Shown: positions 50,839 through 60,548, counted from the first letter of the stretch. The stretch: DNA of 64,000 nt from Streptomyces phaeofaciens (GCF_014648915.1 NZ_BMSA01000009.1:186001-250000); one strand, 5' to 3'. The notes: generated by a model not told the origin, from the sequence alone. A program made the numbers and translations.

Positions 50839-52271
50839 GCGAACAGCACCTCAAAGACGAGACGCGCCCCTCCTCCCGTCATGTCGACGCCGGCGACCAC
50901 GGCTACAGCAAGTCGCTGAAGTCCCGTCACGTCAACATGATCGCCATCGGCGGCGCCATCGGCACCGGCCTCTTCCTCGGCGCCGGCGGCCGGCTCGCCG
51001 ACGCCGGGCCCTCCCTGTTCATCGCCTACGCGGTCTGCGGAATCTTCGCCTTCCTCGTGGTGCGCGCCCTCGGCGAACTCGTCCTGTACCGCCCGTCCTC
51101 CGGCGCGTTCGTGTCCTACGCCCGTGAGTTCATGGGCGAGAAGGGCGCGTACACGGCCGGCTGGATGTACTTCCTGAACTGGGCCACCACCGGCATCGCC
51201 GACATCACCGCGGTGGCCACCTACACCCACTACTGGGGCATGTTCTCCGACATACCCCAGTGGGTGATCGCGCTGATCGCCCTGGCCGTGGTCCTCACGG
51301 TGAACCTGATCTCCGTGAAGATCTTCGGCGAACTGGAGTTCTGGTTCGCCATCGTCAAGGTCGGCGCGCTGGTGATCTTCATGTGCATCGGCATCTTCCT
51401 GCTGGTCACCCAGCACCCGGTGGACGGCGCCACCCCCGGCCCCTCCCTGATCACCGACAACGGCGGCGTCTTCCCCAACGGCCTGCTGCCCATGCTGCTG
51501 ATCATCCAGGGCGTCGTCTTCGCCTACGCCTCCGTCGAACTGGTCGGCGTCGCCGCCGGTGAGACCGAGAACCCCGAGAAGATCCTGCCGAAGGCGATCA
51601 ACTCGATCATGTGGCGCGTGGGCCTGTTCTACGTCGGCTCGGTGATCCTGCTGTCGATGCTGCTCCCGTGGAACTCGTACACGTCCGCCGAGAGCCCCTT
51701 CGTCACCGTGCTGTCGAACATCGGCATCCCGGCGGCCGGCGGGGTGATGAACCTGGTCGTCCTCACCGCGGCCATGTCCTCCCTCAACTCCGGCCTGTAC
51801 TCCACCGGACGCATCCTGCGCTCCATGGCCGTCAACGGCTCCGCCCCGAAGTTCACCGCGAGGATGAGCCGCAGCCAGGTCCCGTACGGCGGCATCCTGC
51901 TCACCAGCGGTATGTGTGTCCTCGGTGTCGGCCTGAACTTCGTGGTCCCGGCGGACGCCTTCGAGATCGTCCTGAACTTCGCGGCGATCGGCATCCTCGC
52001 CACCTGGGGCATGATCATGATCTGTCACCTGCTCTTCTGGCAGAAGACCCAGAAGGGCGAGCTGACCCGCCCGGGCTACCGGCTTCCGGGCTCCCCCTGG
52101 ACCGAACTCGTGACGCTGTTCTTCCTCGCGTCGGTCCTGGTCCTCATGTACGCCGACGGCGGCGCCGGACGCACCACCGTGCTCTGCCTGCCGCTGATCG
52201 GCGGAGCGCTGGTGGCGGGCTGGTACGCCGTCCGCCGCCGCGCCCGCACCTCGGCCGAGGTCGACGCGTGA
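50835..52271 (+). CDS. Amino acid permease, probably L-asparagine
   Basis: A 478-residue APC-family transporter (about 12 helices) with GGAIGTGLFLGAG at the first helix, EFMGEKGAYTAGWMYFLNW and an AMSSLNSGLYSTGRILRSMA loop that matches AnsP/GabP-type permeases. GTG start overlaps the regulator stop by four bases. Substrate inferred from the coupled asparaginase. Confidence 0.9.
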   Translation: MSEQHLKDETRPSSRHVDAGDHGYSKSLKSRHVNMIAIGGAIGTGLFLGAGGRLADAGPSLFIAYAVCGIFAFLVVRALGELVLYRPSSGAFVSYAREFMGEKGAYTAGWMYFLNWATTGIADITAVATYTHYWGMFSDIPQWVIALIALAVVLTVNLISVKIFGELEFWFAIVKVGALVIFMCIGIFLLVTQHPVDGATPGPSLITDNGGVFPNGLLPMLLIIQGVVFAYASVELVGVAAGETENPEKILPKAINSIMWRVGLFYVGSVILLSMLLPWNSYTSAESPFVTVLSNIGIPAAGGVMNLVVLTAAMSSLNSGLYSTGRILRSMAVNGSAPKFTARMSRSQVPYGGILLTSGMCVLGVGLNFVVPADAFEIVLNFAAIGILATWGMIMICHLLFWQKTQKGELTRPGYRLPGSPWTELVTLFFLASVLVLMYADGGAGRTTVLCLPLIGGALVAGWYAVRRRARTSAEVDA

Positions 52272-53332
52272 CCCCCGCGCCGGCCCACGACAACCCACCA
52301 GCGATCCAGGCAGTGATGTACAGCAGTTCTCTCGCCGACGCCCCCGCGATCCGCGAACCCCTCCACGCACCCGTCGCCCACCTCGTCCGCGGCGGGGTGA
52401 CCGAGGGCATCCACTACGGCTCCGTCGTCGTCCTCGGCACGGGCGGCCAGGTCGAGCTCCAGCTCGGCGACATCGAGGCGGCCTTCCATCCGCGCTCGGC
52501 GCTCAAGCCCGTCCAGGCCGTCGCCATGGTCCGGGCCGGGCTGCCGCTCGACGGCGAGCTGCTCTCGCTCGCCGCCGCCAGCCACTCCGGCGAGGAACGC
52601 CACCTCGACGGGACCCGGCGGATCCTCGCCCTGGCCGGCGTCACCGAGGACGACCTGCGCAACGTGACGGACATGCCCTACGGCCCCGAGGTCCGCGACG
52701 CGTGGATCCGGGACGGCCGGGGGCCCTCCCGCCTCGCCCAGAACTGCTCCGGCAAGCACGCGGCCATGCTGTACACCTGCAAGCTCAACGGCTGGTCCCT
52801 CGACGGCTACCTCGACCCGGAGCACCCGCTCCAGCAGGCGATCGCCGAGATCGTCGAGGACCTCACCGGACAGCGGATCGCACGGGTCACCGTCGACGGG
52901 TGCGGCGCGCCCCTCTTCTCCGTCTCCCTGCACGGCCTCGCCCGCGCCGCCGCCCGCATCACCACGGCGGTGCCCGGCACCCCCGAGGCCCGGGTCGCGG
53001 ACGCCGTGCGCGACCACGCCGAGATGGCCTCCGGCACCGGCCGGGACGTGGCCGCCCTGATGCGGGCCGTCCCCGGCCTGCTCGCCAAGGACGGCTTCGA
53101 GGGCGTCGAGGTCGCGGCCCTGCCGGACGGACGGGCCGTCGCCGTCAAGATCTCCGACGGCGCGAACCGGGCCCGGATCCCGGTCACCGCGGCCGCCCTG
53201 GTCCGGGCCGGCGTCGACCCCGCCCTCCTCACCGGATTCGCGGGGGAGGTCCTCCTCGGCGGCGGCGAACCGGTCGGCGCCGTCCGCCCGGCCCGCGCCC
53301 TGGACCCGGTCACCGTACGAGCCTGCGCCTGA
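52268..53332 (+). CDS. L-asparaginase, Rhizobium etli type
   Basis: A 354-residue class 3 asparaginase converting Asn to Asp and ammonia. HPRSALKPVQA gives the Ser-x-x-Lys pair, NCSGKHAAML the Cys/Lys site and VDGCGAPLFS the metal-binding Cys. GTG start overlaps the permease stop; ATG at 52317 is an alternative. Aspartase downstream would finish the pathway. Confidence 0.92.
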   Translation: MTPAPAHDNPPAIQAVMYSSSLADAPAIREPLHAPVAHLVRGGVTEGIHYGSVVVLGTGGQVELQLGDIEAAFHPRSALKPVQAVAMVRAGLPLDGELLSLAAASHSGEERHLDGTRRILALAGVTEDDLRNVTDMPYGPEVRDAWIRDGRGPSRLAQNCSGKHAAMLYTCKLNGWSLDGYLDPEHPLQQAIAEIVEDLTGQRIARVTVDGCGAPLFSVSLHGLARAAARITTAVPGTPEARVADAVRDHAEMASGTGRDVAALMRAVPGLLAKDGFEGVEVAALPDGRAVAVKISDGANRARIPVTAAALVRAGVDPALLTGFAGEVLLGGGEPVGAVRPARALDPVTVRACA

Positions 53333-53899
53333 CGGCACGGGTCGCATGGCGCGGGCTGCCCGTGTCGCGGAACGGTCGGGTCCGGCCCGTGTCGCGCCAC
53401 GGGCGGCCGGGCACCTGGAGTCCGGCGCCCGGAGTCCGGCACCGGGAGTCCGGCGCCCGGAGTCCGGCACCCGGCCGGACGGTCCACGGCACCCGGCCTG
53501 CCCGCTCTCCTGGTACCCGGCCGTCCTCCGGAGCCCGCGTCCGGCGCAGGTGCCCGGCCATCGGGTGGCCGGTCACCACGGTGCCGGTCCCGCGGCCGGG
53601 CACCGGCACCGCCACCGGCACCCGGGCACCCGGACCCCGGCGGAGCCACCGGCACCCGGCCGGCCCCCACCCCTGGTCGCCACCCCGGTCGCCGCCCCTG
53701 GCCGCCACCCCGCACACCCCGGTCGCCGGGCGTCCTCCCGGCGTCCGGACCTCGAACCCGCCGGTCCGGTCACCACCGGTCCGGTGCCCGGTCGGCTCGG
53801 GCGGGCGTCATCCCGTACCGCCCGAGCCGACCGCCACCCCTTCGGACGTCACCCGCTCTCCCGCCCGCACCCTCACCCTCGGAAAGAGGCCGCACCCTC
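53333..53899. other. 567-bp repeat-rich intergenic region before aspA
   Basis: Low-complexity GC-rich DNA with 14-bp tandem repeats (53417-53472) and CACCCGG/CACCGG-rich repeats from about 53580 to 53760. Frames crossing it lack ribosome sites and code for Arg/Pro/His-rich noise. No promoter for aspA is obvious. Confidence 0.6.
53417..53472. repeat. Four 14-bp tandem repeats
   Basis: GGAGTCCGGCGCCC and GGAGTCCGGCACCG/C alternate four times exactly back to back. Confidence 0.9.
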
Positions 53900-55312
53900 A
53901 TGACCGCCGCCGTCACCCGCAGCGAACACGACCTGCTCGGCGACCGGGACGTCCCCGCCGACGCGTACTGGGGCATCCACACCCTGCGCGCCACGGAGAA
54001 CTTCCCGATCACGGGCACCACGATCTCCGCCTACCCGCACCTCGTCGACGCCCTGGCCGCCGTCAAGGAGGCCGCCGCCCTCGCCAACCGGGATCTCGGC
54101 CTGCTGGCGCCCGAGAAGGCCGCCGCGATCGTCACCGCCTGCCGGGAGATCCGCGCCGGGAAGCTGCACGACCAGTTCGTCGTCGACGTCATCCAGGGCG
54201 GCGCCGGCACCTCGACCAACATGAACGCCAACGAGGTCGTCGCGAACCGTGCCCTGGAACTGCTCGGCCACGAGAAGGGGCAGTACCGGCACCTGCACCC
54301 CAACGAGGACGTCAACCTCGGCCAGTCGACCAACGACGTCTACCCGACGGCCGTGAAGGTCGCGACCGTCTTCGCGGTGCGCGGGCTGCTCAAGGCGATG
54401 GCCGTCCTCCAGGACGCCTTCGGCCGCAAGGCCGTCGAGTTCCGCGACGTGCTGAAGATGGGCCGTACGCAGCTCCAGGACGCGGTGCCGATGACGCTGG
54501 GCCAGGAGTTCTCGGCGTACGCCGTCATGCTCGACGAGGACCGCAGCCGGCTCGCCGAGGCAGTCGAGCTGATCCACGAGATCAACCTCGGCGCCACCGC
54601 GATCGGCACCGGCCTCAACGCTCCCGCCGGATACGCCGAGTCGGCCCGCCGCCATCTCGCCGAGATCACCGGCCTGCCGCTGGTCACCGCCGCCAACCTC
54701 GTCGAGGCCACCCAGGACTGCGGCGCCTTCGTCCAGATGTCCGGCGTGCTCAAGCGGATCGCCGTCAAGCTCTCCAAGAGCTGCAACGACCTGCGCCTGC
54801 TGTCCTCCGGTCCGCGCGCGGGCTTCGGCGAGATCAACCTGCCGCCGGTGCAGGCGGGTTCGTCGATCATGCCCGGCAAGGTCAATCCGGTGATCCCCGA
54901 GGTCGTCAACCAGGTCGCCTTCGAGGTGATCGGCAACGACGTCACCATCACCATGGCCGCCGAGGCCGGCCAGCTCCAGCTGAACGCCTTCGAGCCGGTC
55001 ATCCTGCACTCCCTCTCGGAGAGCATCACGCATCTGCGCGCCGCGTGCCTCACCCTCGCTGAGCGCTGCGTGGACGGCATCACCGCCAACACCGAGGCGC
55101 TGCGCGCGAGCGTGGAGAACTCCATCGGCCTGGTCACCGCGCTCAACCCGCACATCGGGTACACGGCGGCCACCGACATCGCCAAGGAGGCCCTCGTCAC
55201 CGGCCGCGGGGTGGCCGAACTCGTCCTGGAGAAGGGCCTGTTGCCCGCCGAGACCCTCGCCGACCTGCTGCGCCCCGAGGTCGTCGCGGGCAGCGGATCC
55301 CCCCTGCTCTGA
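53900..55312 (+). CDS. aspA: Aspartate ammonia-lyase
   Basis: A 470-residue fumarase/aspartase-family enzyme, aspartate to fumarate plus ammonia. GSSIMPGKVNP (about 320) is the catalytic signature loop; TSTNMNANEV and HPNEDVNLGQSTND are the substrate segments. Fumarase C is an alternative, but IMPGKVNPVIPEVVNQV and context with asparaginase favour aspartase. AAAGAGG lies before the ATG. Confidence 0.92.
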   Translation: MTAAVTRSEHDLLGDRDVPADAYWGIHTLRATENFPITGTTISAYPHLVDALAAVKEAAALANRDLGLLAPEKAAAIVTACREIRAGKLHDQFVVDVIQGGAGTSTNMNANEVVANRALELLGHEKGQYRHLHPNEDVNLGQSTNDVYPTAVKVATVFAVRGLLKAMAVLQDAFGRKAVEFRDVLKMGRTQLQDAVPMTLGQEFSAYAVMLDEDRSRLAEAVELIHEINLGATAIGTGLNAPAGYAESARRHLAEITGLPLVTAANLVEATQDCGAFVQMSGVLKRIAVKLSKSCNDLRLLSSGPRAGFGEINLPPVQAGSSIMPGKVNPVIPEVVNQVAFEVIGNDVTITMAAEAGQLQLNAFEPVILHSLSESITHLRAACLTLAERCVDGITANTEALRASVENSIGLVTALNPHIGYTAATDIAKEALVTGRGVAELVLEKGLLPAETLADLLRPEVVAGSGSPLL

Positions 55313-55352
55313 CCTGCGACGACGCGCCGGGACCGGCGCGGGAGGCACAATA

Positions 55353-56288
55353 GTGATCATGACAACGACGTCGTCCCACGCCTTCCAGCCGGTCCTGGAA
55401 CGCATCGCCGAGGAGCTGGAGCACACCCCCGGCCGGGGCCGGCCCGCCGACTACATCCCGGCGCTGGCCGCGCGCGACCCCCGCAGCTTCGGCATGGCCG
55501 TCGCCGAACTGGACGGCACGGTGTACGGGGTGGGGGACTGGCGCGAGCCGTTCTCCACCCAGTCCATCACCAAGGTCTTCACCCTGGCCCTCGAACTCTC
55601 CCGGGAGGGCGACACGCTCTGGGAGCACGTGGGCCGCGAACCCTCCGGCAACCCCTTCAACTCCCTGGTCCAGCTGGAGTACGAGAACGGCATCCCGCGC
55701 AACCCCTTCATCAACGCGGGCGCCCTCGTCGTCACCGACCGCCTCCACACCCGTACCGACGACGCGGCCGGTGAGTTCCTCGCCTTCCTGCGCGCCGAGA
55801 GCGGCAATCCGCGGCTGGCCTTCGACGAGGAGGTCGCCGCCTCCGAGAGCGCCCACGGCGACCGCAACGCCGCCCTGGCCCACTTCATGGCCTCGTACGG
55901 CAACATCGGCAACCCGGTGCCGGTCCTCCTCGACCAGTACTTCCGCCAGTGCTCGCTCAGCGCGTCCTGCGCCGACCTCGCCCTGGCCACCTCCTTCCTC
56001 GCCCGGCACGGCATCCGCGCCGACGGCACCCGGCTGCTCACCCGCAGCCAGGCCAAACAGGTCAACGCGGTGATGCTGACCTGCGGGACGTACGACGCGG
56101 CCGGCGACTTCGCCTACCGGGTCGGCCTGCCCGGCAAGAGCGGCGTCGGCGGCGGCATCATCGCGGTCGTACCCGGCCGCTGCACCCTGTGCGTATGGGG
56201 CCCCGGCCTGGACGAACGCGGCAACTCCGTGGCGGGCGTGGCGGCCCTGGACCGCTTCACCACCCTCACCGGGCTCTCGGTGTTCTGA
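55353..56288 (+). CDS. glsA: Glutaminase
   Basis: A 311-residue glutaminase (Gln to Glu plus ammonia) of the beta-lactamase-like fold: FSTQSITKVFTLAL contains the Ser-x-x-Lys pair, with NPFINAGALV and SYGNIGNPVPV further on. GGAGG lies seven bases before GTG 55353; the ATG two codons later is an alternative. It follows aspA by 40 bp, so it probably belongs to the same nitrogen-scavenging set. Confidence 0.95.
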   Translation: MIMTTTSSHAFQPVLERIAEELEHTPGRGRPADYIPALAARDPRSFGMAVAELDGTVYGVGDWREPFSTQSITKVFTLALELSREGDTLWEHVGREPSGNPFNSLVQLEYENGIPRNPFINAGALVVTDRLHTRTDDAAGEFLAFLRAESGNPRLAFDEEVAASESAHGDRNAALAHFMASYGNIGNPVPVLLDQYFRQCSLSASCADLALATSFLARHGIRADGTRLLTRSQAKQVNAVMLTCGTYDAAGDFAYRVGLPGKSGVGGGIIAVVPGRCTLCVWGPGLDERGNSVAGVAALDRFTTLTGLSVF

Positions 56289-56346
56289 ACCCGGCGCACC
56301 GGCCCGGTTTATTGCGTTGAGCGGGAGACGGGTCACCGGCCATCAT

Positions 56347-56368
56347 CCTGCGCATGTTCTCGCGCAGG
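56347..56368 (+). promoter_or_regulatory. Stem-loop presenting a start codon in its loop
   Basis: CCTGCGC and GCGCAGG flank ATGTTCTC, so the start codon of the next gene lies in the loop of a 7-bp stem. No ribosome site is visible upstream. Confidence 0.4.
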
Positions 56369-57673
56369 AATCGCCGTCCCAAGTCCCCCGAACTGCTGAC
56401 GGCCTGGGAGGCCCTCGAGGCAGGTGACGTACCGGGGGCGCTACGGCAGCTGCGGCACGCGCCCGAGGATCTGCCGCTCGCGGAGGTCGCCCTCGTGGTC
56501 GGCCGGGCCGCCGGGGCGGCCGGGTTCGACGACCTGGGGAAGGCCGCCGGCGCGCTGGCCGCCGCTCCCGACCAGGCGCAGCAGCTCTACGACTTCGGGT
56601 ACGCGTGCGTGGAGCGCGGCGTCCCCTACCTCGCGATACCCGCCCTGCGCGAGGCGCTGCGCCTGGTGCCGGGCTCGGCCGCGGCGTTGCGCGAACTGGT
56701 CTCGGCGTACGAGCGCGAGGAGCGCCACCGCGAGGCGGTCGACGTCCTGGCCGCGCACGAGCAGGGCCTCGCCGCCTGGCCCGACCGCTATCTGCTGGTC
56801 TTCAACGCGGTCCTGGCCGGCGACCTGGACCTGGCCCGCCACCACCACGCGCTGCTGCCGGCCCCGGACGACGACATGTGGCTGCCCGCCCGCGACCGGC
56901 AGAACCGCGTCCTGGCCCGCGCCGAGAACACCCAGGCCGCGAGCCCGCTGGACCGCACCGACCTGCGGGGCTGGCAGTACGTCCTCGGCGGCACCGTACT
57001 GGGCACCTTCTCCCCGTACGGCTTCGACGCGGGCATGACGGGGCGGTACGCCTGGCTCCAGGACAGCCACGAACAGTGCCTGCGCGGGCTGCTGCGCCTG
57101 AAGGCGGTACTGGAGGCGGCCGGGACCCGGCCCGCCTCGGTGTCCCTGCTGCCCGACCGTGGCAGCCGCGTCCTGGGCCTGGCCGCCGCCGAGATCCTGG
57201 ACCTGCCGGCCGTCGCCTTCGCACCGGAACGCCCCGACACCGTCGTCATCGCCTACGACCTGAACGAGACGCTGGAGGCGGCCGATGGACCCGAGGTGCT
57301 CGGCGGGCTGCTGCACCGCGCGCCGGGGCAGGTGCTCCACGAGCACGCGAGCTGCTGGACGGACACCCCGGCGGTCACTCCCGACAGCGTCGCCCTGCTC
57401 CACCAGTCGGTGGTCGCGCCCTGGGCTCCGGCACTGCGGGCCGACGCCGACGGCGGAGTGGAACGGGGGGAGCCCGACGAGCGGCCCGAGGCGGAGATCG
57501 CGGCGGACATCGTGGCCGCCGACCCGACTCCGGACGAGGGCGACGGAGAGACGCCGGCCGACTCCGTCGAGCGGCTCACGGAGTTCGTCACGGCCGTCCG
57601 AGGCACCTGGCTGAGCGGCGAGCGGACCCGCCTCAAGTCCGCCGGTCCGGTGGTCAGTTCCCGGTTCCGCTGA
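56354..57673 (+). CDS. TPR-like protein of unknown function
   Basis: A 439-residue protein whose N-terminal half (about 10-175) reads as helical TPR-like repeats (ALEAGDVPGALRQL, ACVERGVPYLAIPALREALRLVP, VSAYEREERHREAVDVLAAHE). The C-terminal half (about 200-375) has a different mixed alpha/beta fold with GWQYVLGGTVLGTFSPYGFDAGMTG and ends in an acidic tail. Family unrecognised; found alone before the mannosyltransferases. Confidence 0.7.
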   Translation: MFSRRNRRPKSPELLTAWEALEAGDVPGALRQLRHAPEDLPLAEVALVVGRAAGAAGFDDLGKAAGALAAAPDQAQQLYDFGYACVERGVPYLAIPALREALRLVPGSAAALRELVSAYEREERHREAVDVLAAHEQGLAAWPDRYLLVFNAVLAGDLDLARHHHALLPAPDDDMWLPARDRQNRVLARAENTQAASPLDRTDLRGWQYVLGGTVLGTFSPYGFDAGMTGRYAWLQDSHEQCLRGLLRLKAVLEAAGTRPASVSLLPDRGSRVLGLAAAEILDLPAVAFAPERPDTVVIAYDLNETLEAADGPEVLGGLLHRAPGQVLHEHASCWTDTPAVTPDSVALLHQSVVAPWAPALRADADGGVERGEPDERPEAEIAADIVAADPTPDEGDGETPADSVERLTEFVTAVRGTWLSGERTRLKSAGPVVSSRFR

Positions 57674-57777
57674 CCGCCGCGGGACGCTCACCCGGCGGTC
57701 ACGCGCAGGCCGCCGCCAGGTGAGCGGGCCGTCGCTTTCCGGCCACTTGGTGACGGCACCCTGACGGAGTGTTGGCC

Positions 57778-59175
57778 ATGGCTTTTCCTGTCGATCTCCG
57801 CCGCTGCCAGGTACTGGGCCTGGCCGGTACGGCCTGTCTCGCCCTCGGCGGCGAGACGGCCGGCGCGCTGCCCGCCCGGGAACTCCTCGCCCCGTCCTCG
57901 GCGCACGCCGTCCTGGGCCTGGTCGGCGTGTACTTCGGGCTGGTGCTGCTCACCGCGGCCTGGATCCTCCTGGGCCGTCTGGTGCGCGGCGACGATCCGC
58001 CCGCACCACGCGCCCTGGTGCTGGTCCTCGCCGTGTGGGCGGCCCCGCTGCTGATCGGCCCGCCCCTGTTCAGCCGGGACGTCTACAGCTATCTGGCGCA
58101 GGGCGCGATGGTCGACGCCCACATCGACGTGTACGCGCACGGGCCCGCCCGGCTCGGCGGCCCGCTCGCGGACGAGGTCGCCCCGCTGTGGCGGCACACC
58201 GGAGCCCCCTACGGACCCGTCTTCCTCGCCGTCGCCGCCGCTCTGTCCGGCCTCACCCACGGCGAACTGCCCGCCGGACTCCTCGGGATGCGGCTCGTCG
58301 CCCTGTGCGGGGTGGCGCTGATGGCGGTCGCGCTGCCCCGCCTGGCCCGGCACAGCGGCGCCGACCCGGCCGCCGCGCTGTGGCTGGGCGCCCTCAACCC
58401 GCTGGTCCTGCTGCACCTGGTGGCCGGCGCCCACAACGACGCCATCATGCTGGGCCTGCTGGGCATCGGACTGGTCGCCGCGCTGGGCCGCCGGCCGGTG
58501 CCGGCCGCCGTGCTGGTCACCCTCGCCGCCCTGGTCAAGGCACCGGCCGTGCTGGGCCTGGCCGCGGTCGTGGTGCTCCAGCTGCGCGCGGGGCGCCGCC
58601 CGGTCCCCGCCGTCCTGACGACCGCGGCCGTCTGCGCCGCCACCACCGTCGTCGCGACCGCCGTCGCGGGCACCGGATACGGCTGGATAGCCGCCCTGGA
58701 CACCCCCGTGTCCCCACAGAACTGGGCCCTCACCAGCCTCCTCGGCCGCGCCACCGGCGCCCTGCTGGAGCACGCCGGCAGCGACCTGGCCCCGCTGGCC
58801 GTCCCCGCCTGGCACGCCCTCGGGCTCGCGGTCACCGGGGTCGCACTGGTCGTCATATGGTGGCGACTGCGGCCCCGGCCGATATACGCGCTCGGCCTGA
58901 GCCTCGCCGTGGTGGCCGCGTTCGGCCCCGCGATCCGCCCCTGGTACGCGCTGTGGGGCCTGTTCCTCATCGCCGCCGCGGCACCGAGCACCTCGGTCAG
59001 GCCCCGGATGGCCGCCGTGGCCGGTGTCCTCGCCCTCGCCGTGCTGCCCGACGGCGGCCCGGCCGACGGCGGGCGGCTCCTCCTGGCGGTCTGCGGCGGC
59101 GTGCTCGCCGTGGTCGTCCTCGGGCAGGCCCGGCTCGCGGCCCGGACCCCGGGTGCGCTGGGACGTACGGCATGA
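57778..59175 (+). CDS. MptB-like polyprenol-phosphomannose alpha-1,6-mannosyltransferase
   Basis: A 465-residue membrane glycosyltransferase (GT-C fold, about 11-13 helices). FSRDVYSYLAQGAMV early in the protein carries the Asp of the catalytic loop, and HNDAIMLGLLG and FGPAIRPWYALW are further family landmarks. It extends mannan on envelope lipoglycans or glycoproteins using decaprenyl/polyprenyl-phosphomannose. ATG at 57778 has GGAG eight bases upstream. Confidence 0.88.
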   Translation: MAFPVDLRRCQVLGLAGTACLALGGETAGALPARELLAPSSAHAVLGLVGVYFGLVLLTAAWILLGRLVRGDDPPAPRALVLVLAVWAAPLLIGPPLFSRDVYSYLAQGAMVDAHIDVYAHGPARLGGPLADEVAPLWRHTGAPYGPVFLAVAAALSGLTHGELPAGLLGMRLVALCGVALMAVALPRLARHSGADPAAALWLGALNPLVLLHLVAGAHNDAIMLGLLGIGLVAALGRRPVPAAVLVTLAALVKAPAVLGLAAVVVLQLRAGRRPVPAVLTTAAVCAATTVVATAVAGTGYGWIAALDTPVSPQNWALTSLLGRATGALLEHAGSDLAPLAVPAWHALGLAVTGVALVVIWWRLRPRPIYALGLSLAVVAAFGPAIRPWYALWGLFLIAAAAPSTSVRPRMAAVAGVLALAVLPDGGPADGGRLLLAVCGGVLAVVVLGQARLAARTPGALGRTA

Positions 59176-60548
59176 CGGGACCCGCCACGGACCGTGGCCG
59201 TCTGCTGCTGCTGTGCGCGCTGGCCGCCGCCGTCACCGTGTTCACCGCGACCGTTCCGCTGCTGCGCGACTGGTTCGACCTGCGGGTCTACTACGGCACC
59301 GTCGACAGCTGGATCCACCACGGCGGACACGTCTACGACTACCGGGTGCCGGGCACCCCGTACGGGTTCACCTACCCGCCGTTCGCCGCCGTCGCGATGC
59401 TGCCGATGGCGCTGGTCGGGCCGCGCACCGCGATCGTGGCCGCCCTGCTGCTCAACCTCGCGGCCCTCGCCGCCGTCGCCCGGGTCCTGGCCGGGCCGGC
59501 CCTGCGCCGGCACGGCTGGTACGGCGCCGCCCTGGCCGCCTGCGTCCTCGCCCTGTTCGAGCCGCTGCGGGACACCTTCAGCTTCGGGCAGGTGAACCTG
59601 CTGCTGCTGGCTCTGGTGCTGTTCGACCACCGCCTGCTGACGAGCGGCCGCGGCCGCCGCTGGGCCGGGGTCGGCATCGGACTGGCGGCGGCGGTGAAGC
59701 TCACGCCGGCGCTCTTCATCGGTCTGCTGCTCGTCGCCGGGTACCGGCGCGCGGCCGCCGTGGCCGGGGGTGTCGCCGCGGCGGCCACGGCGCTCGCCGC
59801 GCTGATCGCCCCGGACGCCTCGCGCTTCTACTGGACCGAGGCGATGTGGGACACCACCCGGGTGGGCCGGCTCGACTACGTCTCGAACCAGTCGCTCCAG
59901 GGCGTCCTGGCCCGGCTGGGTGTGGAGAGCCGGGCCGTGTGGGCGCTCCTCGTCGTGGTGGTGCTGTGCGTCTGGGCGCGCCGGGTCCGGCGGGCGGTGG
60001 CCGCGGCGGACCCGGCGGCGGCCTTCGCGCTCACCGGTCTGACCGCCTGTCTGGTCAGCCCCGTCACCTGGGTGCACCACCTGGTGTGGCTGCTGCCCTC
60101 CTTCGCGGTGCTGATCCGGGCCGGGCACCCGAGGGTGGCGGGCGTCCTGTACGCGGTGCTGTGCACCAGCGTGGTGTGGCTGTGGTTCGACGATGCCTCG
60201 GGCGTGGACGGGTTCCTGGGCGCGAACACCTATGCCTGGATCACGCTGGGCCTGTTCCTCTGGCTGCCGGTCGGTCAGGAGGCGGACAGGTGGCGGCGGG
60301 CCAGCCGCAGCACGAACGCGACGGCGGCCCCGCCCAGCACGGCGGCCCCCGTGATGCCGAGCGCCGCCGACCAGCCCGACGGCCCCTCGGCCCCCGCGGA
60401 GGTCCCGGAGGCGACGGCCGCCGCGGCCACCGGCTCCACGTCGGGACCGGGCCTCGGCCGCGACCGCAACGCGTCCAGCGAGCCCACCGGATCGACCCGG
60501 CCGGCGGCCGCGAACCCCCAGTCGAGCAGCGCGCGCGCCTCCTCGTAG
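59172..60548 (+). CDS. GT87-family mannosyltransferase with tail overlapping the next gene
   Basis: A 458-residue GT-C enzyme of the DUF2029/PimE-like family: WFDLRVYYGTVDSWIHHG, YGFTYPPFAAVAMLP and FSFGQVNLLLLALVLFD. The ATG overlaps the previous stop (ATGA). Helices end at about residue 370 (WITLGLFLWLPV); the remaining 85 residues, Ala/Ser/Pro/Thr-rich, are encoded antisense to the carboxypeptidase C-terminus and may be only read-through to the next stop. Confidence 0.85.
   Translation: MTGPATDRGRLLLLCALAAAVTVFTATVPLLRDWFDLRVYYGTVDSWIHHGGHVYDYRVPGTPYGFTYPPFAAVAMLPMALVGPRTAIVAALLLNLAALAAVARVLAGPALRRHGWYGAALAACVLALFEPLRDTFSFGQVNLLLLALVLFDHRLLTSGRGRRWAGVGIGLAAAVKLTPALFIGLLLVAGYRRAAAVAGGVAAAATALAALIAPDASRFYWTEAMWDTTRVGRLDYVSNQSLQGVLARLGVESRAVWALLVVVVLCVWARRVRRAVAAADPAAAFALTGLTACLVSPVTWVHHLVWLLPSFAVLIRAGHPRVAGVLYAVLCTSVVWLWFDDASGVDGFLGANTYAWITLGLFLWLPVGQEADRWRRASRSTNATAAPPSTAAPVMPSAADQPDGPSAPAEVPEATAAAATGSTSGPGLGRDRNASSEPTGSTRPAAANPQSSSARASS

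Noticed and set aside
53346..53903. 185-residue gene between asparaginase and aspA
   Set aside because: Repetitive Pro/Arg/His composition, no ribosome site and no domain; explained by repeat DNA.
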